Assembly (NCBI GenBank): GCA_021324435.1
Contig: JAJPIZ010000025.1
Span: 124,001 to 188,000, forward strand
Reading direction: 5' to 3'
From: Anaerolineae bacterium
GTDB taxonomy: Bacteria > Chloroflexota > Anaerolineae > Anaerolineales > Villigracilaceae
Length of the DNA: 64,000 nt
The translations under genes were made by a program, and so were the position numbers. A model generated the notes under the pieces. That model was not told the origin of the DNA, did not search any database, and saw nothing but the letters and a program-made list of their open reading frames with translations. Numbering within the stretch: position 1 is the first letter of the stretch; each line of letters starts with the position of its first letter. Below are positions 17,055 to 25,997 of this stretch, piece by piece.

Positions 17055-18251
17055 ATGAATTTTTGGAACAATCCTGTTCAATTTATTTCTCAATGGCTGA
17101 CCGGAGTATTCGCCGGCTGGGGCATGGCGGATTGGGTCGCCAGTTTGCTGATTCAACTGATCGGCGTGGTTGTGCTGGCTTCCATGATGATGGTGATAGA
17201 CATCTTCCTGGTGTGGGTGGAACGCAAAGTGGTGGCGCGCTTTCAGGATCGGCTTGGCCCGAATCGTGTGGGACCCTTCGGCTTGATCCAGCCCTTCGCA
17301 GATATTATCAAACTCCTCATTAAAGAAGACATCACGCCCGATGGCGCAGACCGCGTAGTTTATAACCTCGCGCCGATCATGTCACTCATGTCGGTGCTGT
17401 TGCTGTGGGCGATTGTCCCGCTGGCGCCGGTCATCTTTGGCGTGGACTTGAACGTCGGCGCGCTGTACATCATCGCCGCGGGCGCAATCGGCACGCTTTC
17501 GATCATCATGGCGGCCTGGGCTTCGAATAACAAGTACGCGTTGATCGGCGCGTTCCGCCAGGTGGCGGTGCTGGTGTCGTTTGAAGTGCCGATGATCGCC
17601 ACTTTGCTCATCCCGACCATTCTGGCTCGTTCGATGGGCATGAACGATATTGTTCAGGCGCAGGATGTTTGGTATATCCTGGTTGTCCCATTAGCGGCGA
17701 TCATTTTTATGATCACCGCCATTGCCGAGTTGGGACGCACGCCATTTGACCTCAATGAAGCCGAGTCTGAAATCGTGGCCGGCTTCCACATTGAATACAC
17801 AGGCATGAAGTTTGGTTTGTTCTATGCAGGCGAACTCCTGCACGCCTTCACCTTTGGCGGGTTCTGGGCCATCTTGTTCCTCGGTGGGTATCGTTTGTTT
17901 GGGCTGGAGAATCTCGGTCCGCTTGTTGCGGCGGTCATCCTGTTTGCCAAGGCATTGTTCGGTTACTGGATCATCATGTGGATCAAGTACACCCTTTTAC
18001 GCATCCGCATTGACCACATGCTGGCGTTCAACTGGAAATTCCTGACGCCGCTGGCTTTTGTGCTTTTGATGGTCGTGGCGTTGATGAATGCGATCCTCCC
18101 GCATAACAATATGCTTGTCTATGTAGCAGGTATGTTGTTGTCAAACATCCTTCTCGGCTGGATCGTGATCGAGATTTTGCGCGTCCACAGCCGCAGAGAA
18201 CGTGAGCGCGTGGAAGGGAAAAACCAAATGATCGAGGTTGCTCATCGCTGA
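17055..18251 (+). CDS. nuoH: NADH-quinone oxidoreductase subunit H
   Basis: 398 residues, about eight membrane helices, with an AGGAG site before the ATG. Conserved loops near the quinone channel are present: ERKVVARFQDRLGPNRVGP (about residues 56-74), ELGRTPFDLNEAESEIVAGFHIEY (about 224-248) and a C-terminal WIKYTLLRIRIDHML. NuoH links the quinone site to the proton channels. First gene of the H-J-K-L-M-M-N run. NuoI, usual between H and J, is absent. Confidence 0.96.
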   Translation: MNFWNNPVQFISQWLTGVFAGWGMADWVASLLIQLIGVVVLASMMMVIDIFLVWVERKVVARFQDRLGPNRVGPFGLIQPFADIIKLLIKEDITPDGADRVVYNLAPIMSLMSVLLLWAIVPLAPVIFGVDLNVGALYIIAAGAIGTLSIIMAAWASNNKYALIGAFRQVAVLVSFEVPMIATLLIPTILARSMGMNDIVQAQDVWYILVVPLAAIIFMITAIAELGRTPFDLNEAESEIVAGFHIEYTGMKFGLFYAGELLHAFTFGGFWAILFLGGYRLFGLENLGPLVAAVILFAKALFGYWIIMWIKYTLLRIRIDHMLAFNWKFLTPLAFVLLMVVALMNAILPHNNMLVYVAGMLLSNILLGWIVIEILRVHSRRERERVEGKNQMIEVAHR

Positions 18252-18306
18252 TATTACGTATTACGTATTGCGTAATAACGTGAGGCGCAACTCAAGAAGG
18301 ACTCTT

Positions 18307-18816
18307 ATGACTTTACCGCAAATTTTCTTCCTCATTACGGCTTTCGTCATCCTCGGTTCGGCGCTGATGGTGGTGACGACTCGCAATTTGATCCATGCCG
18401 CGCTGTGGCTGATTGTGACGTTATTCGGTGTGGCCGTGTTGTATGCCTTGCTCAACGCAGGCTTTTTGGCGGTTGTTCAAGTCGTGGTGTACATCGGCGC
18501 GATTGCCATTCTGTTCATCTTCGCGGTGATGTTGACGCGCAAAGAGATGCGCGACCGCGGTCCGCAGTTGAACCGAGGCTGGTGGTTGAGCGGCGTCATC
18601 GCGGCGCTTACCTTTGGCGGGTTGTTCTGGTTGCTTCAGGCGTGGAGCGGCTTCTCGAAAACCGCGGCCGACTTCCCGTCCGGGTTTGACGCGGTGGGGC
18701 AGTTGGGCAATGCGCTGGTTTCTCCGCAGGCATTTGTCCTGCCGTTTGAAGTTGCCTCCGTTTTATTGCTGGCGGCTTTGGTCGGCGCGGTGTACGTCGC
18801 GTTCAATCGCAAATAG
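18307..18816 (+). CDS. nuoJ: NADH-quinone oxidoreductase subunit J
   Basis: 169 residues from the ATG at 18307 with an AAGGA site; an upstream in-frame start exists but extends into repeat-like DNA. Five hydrophobic helices are visible. The conserved VVYIGAIAILFIFAVML helix (about residues 61-77), with its pi-bulge region in proteobacterial homologues, marks NuoJ. The 55-base gap after nuoH holds TTACGTATTACG-type repeat DNA. Confidence 0.93.
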   Translation: MTLPQIFFLITAFVILGSALMVVTTRNLIHAALWLIVTLFGVAVLYALLNAGFLAVVQVVVYIGAIAILFIFAVMLTRKEMRDRGPQLNRGWWLSGVIAALTFGGLFWLLQAWSGFSKTAADFPSGFDAVGQLGNALVSPQAFVLPFEVASVLLLAALVGAVYVAFNRK

Positions 18817-18821
18817 GAGAC

Positions 18822-19133
18822 ATGATGATTCCGCTTTCCTGGTATCTCATTCTTTCGGCGGCTTTGTTCAGCATCGGTTTGTTTGGCGTGCTCTCGCGCA
18901 AGAACGCGGTGGCGATTTTGCTCGGCGTGGAGTTGATGCTCAACGCGGTCAACATTAATTTGGTTTCGTTCTGGCGTTACGGCGATGTTTCCATGATGGC
19001 CGGGCAAGTGTTTGCCATTATTGTCTTCGCTGTCGCCGCCGCGGAAGTGGCGGTCGGTTTGGCGCTGGTCATTTCGGTCTATCGCCGACTCGACACGGTG
19101 ATCGCCGATGAAATTGACATGATGAAATGGTAG
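18822..19133 (+). CDS. nuoK: NADH-quinone oxidoreductase subunit K
   Basis: 103 residues, three membrane helices, typical length. Conserved acidic residues of the proton path are seen: the LGVELMLNAVNINLV helix (about residues 33-47, Glu near 36) and AAAEVAVGLAL (Glu near 72). Two adjacent ATGs make the exact start ambiguous by one codon. It is five bases after nuoJ. Confidence 0.94.
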   Translation: MMIPLSWYLILSAALFSIGLFGVLSRKNAVAILLGVELMLNAVNINLVSFWRYGDVSMMAGQVFAIIVFAVAAAEVAVGLALVISVYRRLDTVIADEIDMMKW

Positions 19134-19140
19134 AAAAGCC

Positions 19141-19185
19141 GATATTTGATACTCGATCTTCGAATATCGAATTGTCGAATATCGT
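19141..19185. repeat. TCGAATATCGAA-type repeat upstream of nuoL
   Basis: Short repeated words of the same kind as at 7664-7740 and inside archease. It sits just before the GGAGG ribosome site of nuoL. Confidence 0.5.
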
Positions 19186-19199
19186 TCTTTGGAGGCTTC

Positions 19200-21374
19200 A
19201 TGACGACTGAAACACTTATTTGGTTAATTCCTCTTCCGCCAATCCTGGCATTTTTCTTGATCGTGTTATTTACGAATCGGAACAAGGCGCTGAGTCATTC
19301 GGTGGCAATTGGCGCGGCTTTGCTTTCCTTCCTCGGCGCGATGTATGTGTTCTTTTTCCGTGCCCTGACCGCCCCAGAACTTGGCAAAGAACCGTTCACA
19401 TCCGCCATCAATTGGATTCCGACCGGCGATACCTGGCTCAAGATCGGCGTGCTGGTTGATCCGCTCTCGGCGGTGACGTTGTTCTTTGTGGCCTGGACTG
19501 TGTTGATGATCTTTCTGTACAGCGTGGGCTATCATAACTTTGGTCAGCCGGCAGGCGATCACGATCATCCGGGCCTGCCGCCTCACGGCGCGACCGATGA
19601 ACACGGTCATCATGTTCCCTCCGTCGAGCCGATGTACTCGCGCTTCTTTGCATTTATTAGTTTGTTTGCTTTCGGCATGTTGGTGCTTGTTCTCTCCGAC
19701 AACCTGCTCACGCTATTCGTCGGTTGGGAGATCATGGGCTTGTGCTCGTACTTGTTGATCGGTTTCTGGTATGCAAAGCCTTCTGCGCGCGCCGCGGCAG
19801 TCAAAGCCTTTATGACCACCCGCATTGGCGACGTGTTCATGTTGTTGGGCATCGCTTTTCTTTATAGTGCCACAGGTACACTTTCCTTCCGTGAGATTTT
19901 TACCGAGAATGTTTTGCGCACATTGGCGATCATTCCCTCCGGTGTCTTCGGTCTCTCTGCGGCAGGCTTGATCGGCCTCCTGCTTTTCATCGGCACGATT
20001 GGCAAATCGGCGCAATTCCCGTTGCACGTGTGGCTGCCGGACGCGATGGAAGGCCCGACTCCGGTCAGCGCCATGATCCATGCCGCGACCATGGTCTCAG
20101 CGGGCGTGTACATGGTCATCCGCGTCTTTCCGCTCCTCAGCCTTGATCCGCGCACGATGACCTTTGTCGCGTTCATCGGCGCCTTCACCGCGCTCTTCGC
20201 GGCGACGATTGCCGTCGCGCAGAATGACATCAAGCGCGTGCTGGCGTATTCAACCATCTCGCAACTTGGATACATGATCGCTGCGCTCGGTTCGGGGGCG
20301 TATGTAGCCGCCGCCTTCCATTTGGTCACGCACGCGTTCTTCAAAGCCTTGCTCTTCCTCGGCTCCGGCTCCGTCATTCACGGGATGGAGCATGGCGTTC
20401 TTCACACCGGCAATCACGATGTGGATCCGCAGAACATGTTCAGCATGGGTGGGCTTCGCTCCAAGATGCCGATCACATTTTGGACTTTCCTGATCGGCGG
20501 CCTCGCTCTTTCAGGCTTCCCGGTCTTGACTGCCGGCTTTTGGTCGAAGGATGAAATTCTGGCAAGCACGTTCAACGGTCACATGGGCGTCTTCATTACA
20601 CTGGCCATCGCCGCGTTCCTGACCGCGTTCTATACCATGCGCCAAATCACATTGACTTTCCTCGGCGAGCCGCGTACGAAAGAAGCACGGCACGCGCAGG
20701 AGACTCCGTGGACGATGACTGCTCCGCTGGTTGTTCTCTCGTTCTTTGCTGTGACCTTTGGCTGGGTCGGCATCCCCGAACATTTCCCCGTCCTCGGCGG
20801 ACTTGTCCCCAACTGGTTCCATGAATTTGTTGGGGGCACCCTCGCCGACCCTTCGACTGCGCTCAGGGCAGGGCTCCCGGAAGCCGCGCCGTTCAATGTC
20901 ATCCCGTTACTCACATCGCTGGCTGTCGCGCTCGGAGGTTTATTCTTTGGCTGGCTCGCGTATCGAAATGTCGGGTCGGTGGCGCAGGATAGATTGCAAA
21001 TCCCACTGCTCAAGAATAAATATTACTTCGATGAAATTTACGATTTCCTTTTCATCAAGCCTGCCATCTGGTTCTCTGAAACCTTTGTCTATCAATGGAT
21101 GGACAAAGGTTTGATTGACGGTATTCTGCATTCGTTCGGTAAAGCGACCCAGGCCGTTGGCGCTACCGTCCGGAAATATATTGATCTGTGGTTCATCAAT
21201 CAAACTGTTGGTGATGGCACGGCTCATGTCACACAATGGGCCGGGCGCCGTCTGCGCCCAATTCAATCCGGACGCATTCAGCAGTACATGCTGGTTTCTC
21301 TTTTTGTTCTGCTGGTCGCGGCGAGTTTGATTTACTTTGTGGCGCTGGGACAGCCGGCGCTGGCGTTGAAATAG
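19200..21374 (+). CDS. nuoL: NADH-quinone oxidoreductase subunit L, elongated
   Basis: 724 residues (E. coli NuoL is 613), ATG with GGAGG five bases upstream. Antiporter-like core is intact, including GTIGKSAQFPLHVWLPDAMEGPTPVSAMIHAATMV with the central lysine helix and the VTHAFFKALLF helix. Three unusual parts are visible: a His-rich loop at residues 110-140 (seven His), a short repeat-encoded insert near 547-561 (ADPSTALRAG), and a lateral region of about 80 residues (615-696) before the last helix, compared with about 50 in E. coli. The long lateral region fits a complex I containing an extra NuoM. Confidence 0.95.
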   Translation: MTTETLIWLIPLPPILAFFLIVLFTNRNKALSHSVAIGAALLSFLGAMYVFFFRALTAPELGKEPFTSAINWIPTGDTWLKIGVLVDPLSAVTLFFVAWTVLMIFLYSVGYHNFGQPAGDHDHPGLPPHGATDEHGHHVPSVEPMYSRFFAFISLFAFGMLVLVLSDNLLTLFVGWEIMGLCSYLLIGFWYAKPSARAAAVKAFMTTRIGDVFMLLGIAFLYSATGTLSFREIFTENVLRTLAIIPSGVFGLSAAGLIGLLLFIGTIGKSAQFPLHVWLPDAMEGPTPVSAMIHAATMVSAGVYMVIRVFPLLSLDPRTMTFVAFIGAFTALFAATIAVAQNDIKRVLAYSTISQLGYMIAALGSGAYVAAAFHLVTHAFFKALLFLGSGSVIHGMEHGVLHTGNHDVDPQNMFSMGGLRSKMPITFWTFLIGGLALSGFPVLTAGFWSKDEILASTFNGHMGVFITLAIAAFLTAFYTMRQITLTFLGEPRTKEARHAQETPWTMTAPLVVLSFFAVTFGWVGIPEHFPVLGGLVPNWFHEFVGGTLADPSTALRAGLPEAAPFNVIPLLTSLAVALGGLFFGWLAYRNVGSVAQDRLQIPLLKNKYYFDEIYDFLFIKPAIWFSETFVYQWMDKGLIDGILHSFGKATQAVGATVRKYIDLWFINQTVGDGTAHVTQWAGRRLRPIQSGRIQQYMLVSLFVLLVAASLIYFVALGQPALALK
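20847..20873. repeat. Dispersed CCTTCGACTGCGCTCAGG repeat inside nuoL
   Basis: A short element with CCCT/AGGG arms lies in frame within nuoL and encodes DPSTALRAG. I recall this word as one of the most common dispersed repeats in environmental Anaerolineae genomes; that recollection needs checking by search. Confidence 0.6.
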
Positions 21375-21390
21375 CAAAGCGGAGTTTGCG

Positions 21391-22935
21391 ATGGAATTTC
21401 TCAACACCCATCTTCTGAGTTTGATCTTATTCTTCCCGGCGCTGGCGGCGGTCGTCATGCTTTTTCTGCCGAAAGGCGAAACCAAACTTTTACGCTGGTT
21501 CGCGCTCGGCGCAAGTCTCGTTCCGTTCGCGCTTTCACTGATTGTATGGTTCCGTTTCAATCCCAATGCAACGGGTTTTCAATTTGAAGAAAAATACGCA
21601 TGGTATGACGCCATCAATTCTTCGCTTCACCTCGGCGTGGATGGCCTCTCATTGACCATGGTTCTGTTGACGACGCTCTTGACGCCATTGGCGATTCTGG
21701 CGTCGTTTAGTGTCAGCGACCGCGTGAAGCCATACATGATGCTCTTCCTTTTCCTCGAAACCGGAATGCTTGGCGTGTTCATGGCCATGGACTTATTGAT
21801 CTTCTTTGTCTTCTGGGAGGTCGGCCTCGTTCCCATGTATTTCCTGATCGCTCAGTGGGGAAGCGCCAACAGGGATTACGCTTCGCTCAAGTTCATGATC
21901 TATACGATGGGCGGCTCGCTTGGGCTCCTGCTGGGGATTCAACTTCTCGGCTCTCTCTTCGGGACCTTTGACCTGGCCGCTATTACAGCAAACTGGACTT
22001 CCGCTCAAGGCTCTTTGCTTGGCTTCCCGATTGAAACAGTGAAAGCCGTTGTCTTTTGGGCATTCGTAATCGCCTTCGCCATCAAGGTGCCGATCTGGCC
22101 GTTCCATACCTGGCTCCCCGACGCGCACACCGAAGCGCCGACTGCCGGTTCTATGTTATTGGCTGGCGTTCTGCTTAAACTCGGCGCGTACGGATTTTTG
22201 CGACTCGTCCTGCCATTGTATCCAGTCGAGTCCCAGCATTACGCGGGCGCGCTGGCTCTTCTGGCGACTGCTGCAATTGTCTTCGGCGCGTTCGGTTCAT
22301 TCGGTCAAACAGATTTCAAGCGACTCGTCGCGTATTCCTCGGTCAATCACATGGGCTTTGTGGTACTCGGTATCGCCGCGGCCGCTTTCGCCGCGAGGAC
22401 GAGCGACGCGCACATCGCTCTGAACGGCGCCATCCTGCAAATGTTCAATCACGGGTTATCCGCGGCGGGCATGTTCTTCCTCGTCGGCGTGATCTATGAG
22501 CGAACGCACACGCGCAACCTCGAAGAGTTCGGCGGATTGTTCCCGCTGGTCCCGATCTACGGCGGCATTCTGATCTTCACTTCGATGGCCTCGCTGGGCC
22601 TGCCGGGCTTGAACGGATTTGTCTCCGAGTTTCTTGTAGTGCGAGGCGCGTATGGCGTGGGAGTAAATACCGACACCGCTCATGTGATGACTATTTACAC
22701 CGCGATCTCGATGCTTGGTCTGCTGTTCACGGGCGCATATATCCTGAAAGGAATCATGAAGGTTCTACATGGTCCGTTGAACGAACACTGGGCGCATGGC
22801 GAACACAAACTCACTGAGATCAACACGCGCGAGGTCGTGGTGATGGCCCCATTGATGGCGCTGATTTTGGTCATCGGCATCTGGCCCGCGTGGATTTTGG
22901 AAGTAATCAACAAAGCCGTGCTGGCTCTGTTCTAA
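21391..22935 (+). CDS. nuoM: NADH-quinone oxidoreductase subunit M, first copy
   Basis: 514 residues, about 14 membrane helices. All key proton-pumping residues are recognisable: Glu143 (FWEVGLVPMYF), Lys232 in FAIKVPIWPFHTWLPDAHTEAPTAG, the following GVLLKLGAYG lysine, and Glu in NGFVSEF. It is a conventional NuoM by length and motifs. It lies 16 bases after nuoL and 7 before a second NuoM. Confidence 0.95.
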   Translation: MEFLNTHLLSLILFFPALAAVVMLFLPKGETKLLRWFALGASLVPFALSLIVWFRFNPNATGFQFEEKYAWYDAINSSLHLGVDGLSLTMVLLTTLLTPLAILASFSVSDRVKPYMMLFLFLETGMLGVFMAMDLLIFFVFWEVGLVPMYFLIAQWGSANRDYASLKFMIYTMGGSLGLLLGIQLLGSLFGTFDLAAITANWTSAQGSLLGFPIETVKAVVFWAFVIAFAIKVPIWPFHTWLPDAHTEAPTAGSMLLAGVLLKLGAYGFLRLVLPLYPVESQHYAGALALLATAAIVFGAFGSFGQTDFKRLVAYSSVNHMGFVVLGIAAAAFAARTSDAHIALNGAILQMFNHGLSAAGMFFLVGVIYERTHTRNLEEFGGLFPLVPIYGGILIFTSMASLGLPGLNGFVSEFLVVRGAYGVGVNTDTAHVMTIYTAISMLGLLFTGAYILKGIMKVLHGPLNEHWAHGEHKLTEINTREVVVMAPLMALILVIGIWPAWILEVINKAVLALF

Positions 22936-22942
22936 GAGGTGC

Positions 22943-24460
22943 ATGATGGCTTTTCCTTTTCTAAGCGTGATTGTCTTTACTCCACTGGCCGCGGCGCTGG
23001 TTATTTTATTGATGCCGGCCCAGAGGAAGAATGAGACGCGCGGCATCGCCCTGGCCGCGGCGATAGTTGCTCTGCTTCTTTCGCTATGGGTCTATATACA
23101 GTATCTGACTCGCCATATGACGGGTTATCAATTCATCGAGTCATACAATTGGCTGCCCGCGCTGGGCATCAGCCTCAAGTTTGGCGTGGACGGCATGAGC
23201 GCGCCGCTGGTTCTGCTTACGGGCGTGGTCATGTTCACCGGCGTGTTGATTTCCTGGGGCGATAGCGACCCGCATGTAATGGCTGGCATTCAAGATCGTC
23301 CGCGCGAATTCTTTGCTTTTCTATTCATCCTTGCCAGCGGCGTGTTCGGCGTGTTTGCTTCGCTAGACCTATTCATGTTGTTCTTCTTCTATGAAATCGC
23401 CGTGTTCCCGATGTATTTGCTCATTGTCATTTGGGGTTGGGCGCAGACTCGCGAATACGCGGCGATGAAATTGACATTGTATCTGTTCGTCGGCTCGGTG
23501 ATTGCTTTGGTCGGCGCGCTGGCGATGTATTGGGTGGCTGGTCAAAATACCGGTATTTATTCTTTTGACATGCTTCAACTCGAGAAAGCCAACTTCTCCG
23601 CTTCGTTCCAGAACTTTTGGTTTCTGCCCGTTTTCTTTGGCTTTGCGGTGCTGGGCGGCATCTGGCCTTTCCATAACTGGTCGCCGGATGGACACGTCGC
23701 CGCACCGACTGCCGTCTCCATGTTCCACGCAGGCGTGCTGATGAAACTCGGCGCGTTCGCCGCGTTGCGCGTGGGCATCATGCTTTTGCCGGAGGGCGCG
23801 AAATATTGGTCGTGGCTCGTCATGCTCTGCGCGGGCGTGGCGGTGGTCTACGGCGCGTTCATCGCTTTTGTCCAAACAGACTTCAAATATATGGTTGGCT
23901 TCTCCTCCGTTTCGCACATGGGCTTGGTCATGCTTGGGTTTTCCACACTGAATCGCAACGGCTTGACCGGCGCGGGCGTGCAGATGTTCTCGCACGGCGT
24001 GATGACAGCCCTCTTCTTTGCGGTGGTCGGCATGATCTATGATCGCGCCCATACGCGCGAAATCCCGGAACTGGGCGGCATGAACAAGGTCATGCCGTTT
24101 GCCGCGATCGGGTTCATCATCGGCGGTCTGGTCTCAATGGGCATGCCCGGCTTCTCCGGCTTCATTGCGGAATTCCCCATCTTCCTCGGCGTGTGGGGAT
24201 CACAATGGCTGGTGGCTGTGATCGCAAGCATTTCCATCATCATCACCGCGGCTTACATCATGCGTAACATTCGGCAGGTGTTCTTTGCAAAGATGCCTGA
24301 AAAACTTGAAGGTCACATCACCGGCATCACGGTCCTCGATAAGATCGCCATTACGACTTTGTGCGCGTTTATGGTCGGGATCGGTCTCTTCCCGGTTCTG
24401 ATCGTCCCAATGGTGCAAACCGGCGTGGACAATATCCTGCGCCTGCTGGGAGGTGCATAA
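22943..24460 (+). CDS. nuoM: NADH-quinone oxidoreductase subunit M, second copy lacking the helix-7 lysine
   Basis: 505 residues, about 14 helices, clearly NuoM-like but divergent from the first copy. Present are Glu151 (FYEIAVFPMYLL), the VLMKLGAF lysine and Glu in SGFIAEF. The helix-7 lysine, Lys232 in the first copy (FAIKVPIWPFH), is replaced by Leu237 (FAVLGGIWPFH). Two adjacent ATGs occur; the second (22946) is better placed to the GAGGTG site. It follows the first nuoM by 7 bases, so the operon encodes two NuoM subunits. The added copy would enlarge the membrane arm by one antiporter-like module. Confidence 0.93.
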   Translation: MMAFPFLSVIVFTPLAAALVILLMPAQRKNETRGIALAAAIVALLLSLWVYIQYLTRHMTGYQFIESYNWLPALGISLKFGVDGMSAPLVLLTGVVMFTGVLISWGDSDPHVMAGIQDRPREFFAFLFILASGVFGVFASLDLFMLFFFYEIAVFPMYLLIVIWGWAQTREYAAMKLTLYLFVGSVIALVGALAMYWVAGQNTGIYSFDMLQLEKANFSASFQNFWFLPVFFGFAVLGGIWPFHNWSPDGHVAAPTAVSMFHAGVLMKLGAFAALRVGIMLLPEGAKYWSWLVMLCAGVAVVYGAFIAFVQTDFKYMVGFSSVSHMGLVMLGFSTLNRNGLTGAGVQMFSHGVMTALFFAVVGMIYDRAHTREIPELGGMNKVMPFAAIGFIIGGLVSMGMPGFSGFIAEFPIFLGVWGSQWLVAVIASISIIITAAYIMRNIRQVFFAKMPEKLEGHITGITVLDKIAITTLCAFMVGIGLFPVLIVPMVQTGVDNILRLLGGA

Positions 24461-25948
24461 ATGTTTACGTCAACGACTTTCCTTTCCATCCTCCCCGAAA
24501 CATTGGTTCTCGTCCTCGGCGTCATCCTGCTCATCATTGAGCCGTTCTGGAAAGAAGAACGCCGCCGTAATCTCGGCTGGTTCACCGCGGGCGGTTTGCT
24601 GGCAATCCTCGTTGTCAGTTGGTTCATCGGTCGTCCCGGTGATCCCGCATTCGCTCTTGGCAACATGGTTCGCTTTGACTGGCTTGGCTTTTTCTTCAAA
24701 CTGCTCTTTATCTTTGGCGCGGCCATTACCGCTCTGCTCTTGATGGATCACGAAAAGGTCGGCCATCGCGGCGAGTCGTATTTGCTTTTGCTCATGTCAA
24801 CGATTGGTATGTGCCTGATGGCCTCCGCGGCGGACCTCGTCATGCTCTATCTTGCCATTGAGACCACTTCCATTCCGCTTTATATTCTGGCGGGCTTCAT
24901 GCTTTCAGATGAACGCTCGACGGAAGCGGGTTTCAAATACTTACTGTACGGTGCGATGACTTCCGCGATCATGCTCTACGGATTCAGCCTGCTCTATGGA
25001 TTTGCCGGCACGACCAACCTTTATGTCCTCGCGGAAGCGTTCAAATCGGGACAGATAGCGGCTCCCATTATGTTGGGCGTGATCCTCCTCCTCGTTGTGG
25101 GACTCGGTTTCAAGGTCTCGATTGTTCCGTTCCACTTCTGGGCGCCCGATGTGTACGAAGGCGCGCCGACCCCGGTCTCTGGTTTCTTGTCAACAGCATC
25201 CAAGGCTGCAGGCTTTGCGGTCATTGCGAGACTCTTCCTCGTGGCGTTCCCGCTAACGCTTTTCAATCCTGCGAAAATTAACTGGGTTATTTTATTTGCT
25301 GTCTTGGCGGCAGTAACAATGACGATTGGCAATCTGCTCGCGCTTCCGCAGAAAAATCTCAAGAGAATGCTGGCGTATTCGTCCATTGCCCACGCGGGTT
25401 ATGCGATGATCGGTATCGTTGCGATTTTGCAAAATGATAATGGTCCGGTTAAATACTTGGGCGTAACCAGCGTTGCTTTCTATATGCTCGCATATATTGT
25501 TACCAATCTTGCCGCCTTTGGTGTTGTTGCGGCTGTGGGTCGTGTGGTTGGCTCCGACGAGTATGATGTGTATCGCGGTCTCAGCCGCCGCTCGCCGTGG
25601 CTGGCGCTGATCATGCTGGCCGCATTCCTGTCGCTTGCAGGCATGCCGCCGTTCGGCGGATTCGTCGCGAAGGTCTTTGTGTTCGCGGCGGGCGTGCAGG
25701 CCGATTACACATGGCTGGTGGTGGTTGGTATTTTGAATTCCATTGTGGGCGTTTACTACTATTTGAACGTGATGAAGTATGTGTATCTCTTCCGCATGGA
25801 AAACCAGGATGAAGATAAGCATCCGATTGTGTTGACCCGGCCATATCTGATTGCTTTGACGGTTTTGGCTTTGGGTGTGATTTTGATTGGCACGGTGTTT
25901 GCCCCATGGTTCAACTTCTCGAATGTGGCCGCCATGAATTTATTCTGA
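24461..25948 (+). CDS. nuoN: NADH-quinone oxidoreductase subunit N
   Basis: 495 residues, about 14 helices, starting directly after the previous stop with GGAGG eight bases upstream. Conserved features: Glu in YLAIETTSIPLYILAGF, Lys in LGFKVSIVPFHFWAPDVYEGAPTPVSG, and a second Lys in the STASKAAGF helix. NuoN is the antiporter-like subunit closest to NuoK. It ends the nuo run. A strong promoter for the atp genes begins 11 bases after its stop, and no terminator separates them. Confidence 0.95.
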   Translation: MFTSTTFLSILPETLVLVLGVILLIIEPFWKEERRRNLGWFTAGGLLAILVVSWFIGRPGDPAFALGNMVRFDWLGFFFKLLFIFGAAITALLLMDHEKVGHRGESYLLLLMSTIGMCLMASAADLVMLYLAIETTSIPLYILAGFMLSDERSTEAGFKYLLYGAMTSAIMLYGFSLLYGFAGTTNLYVLAEAFKSGQIAAPIMLGVILLLVVGLGFKVSIVPFHFWAPDVYEGAPTPVSGFLSTASKAAGFAVIARLFLVAFPLTLFNPAKINWVILFAVLAAVTMTIGNLLALPQKNLKRMLAYSSIAHAGYAMIGIVAILQNDNGPVKYLGVTSVAFYMLAYIVTNLAAFGVVAAVGRVVGSDEYDVYRGLSRRSPWLALIMLAAFLSLAGMPPFGGFVAKVFVFAAGVQADYTWLVVVGILNSIVGVYYYLNVMKYVYLFRMENQDEDKHPIVLTRPYLIALTVLALGVILIGTVFAPWFNFSNVAAMNLF

Positions 25949-25958
25949 AACGGCTGAA

Positions 25959-25988
25959 TTGACATACTTTCATCCTGTTTGTTATAAT
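25959..25988 (+). promoter_or_regulatory. Consensus promoter of the atpI-B-E-FH genes
   Basis: Perfect TTGACA (25959-25964) and perfect TATAAT (25983-25988) with an 18-base spacer, the strongest promoter match in the window. The ATG of the first gene lies at 25998, so the transcript would have a leader of only about three nucleotides. Confidence 0.8.
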
Positions 25989-25997
25989 CCGTGCCAT

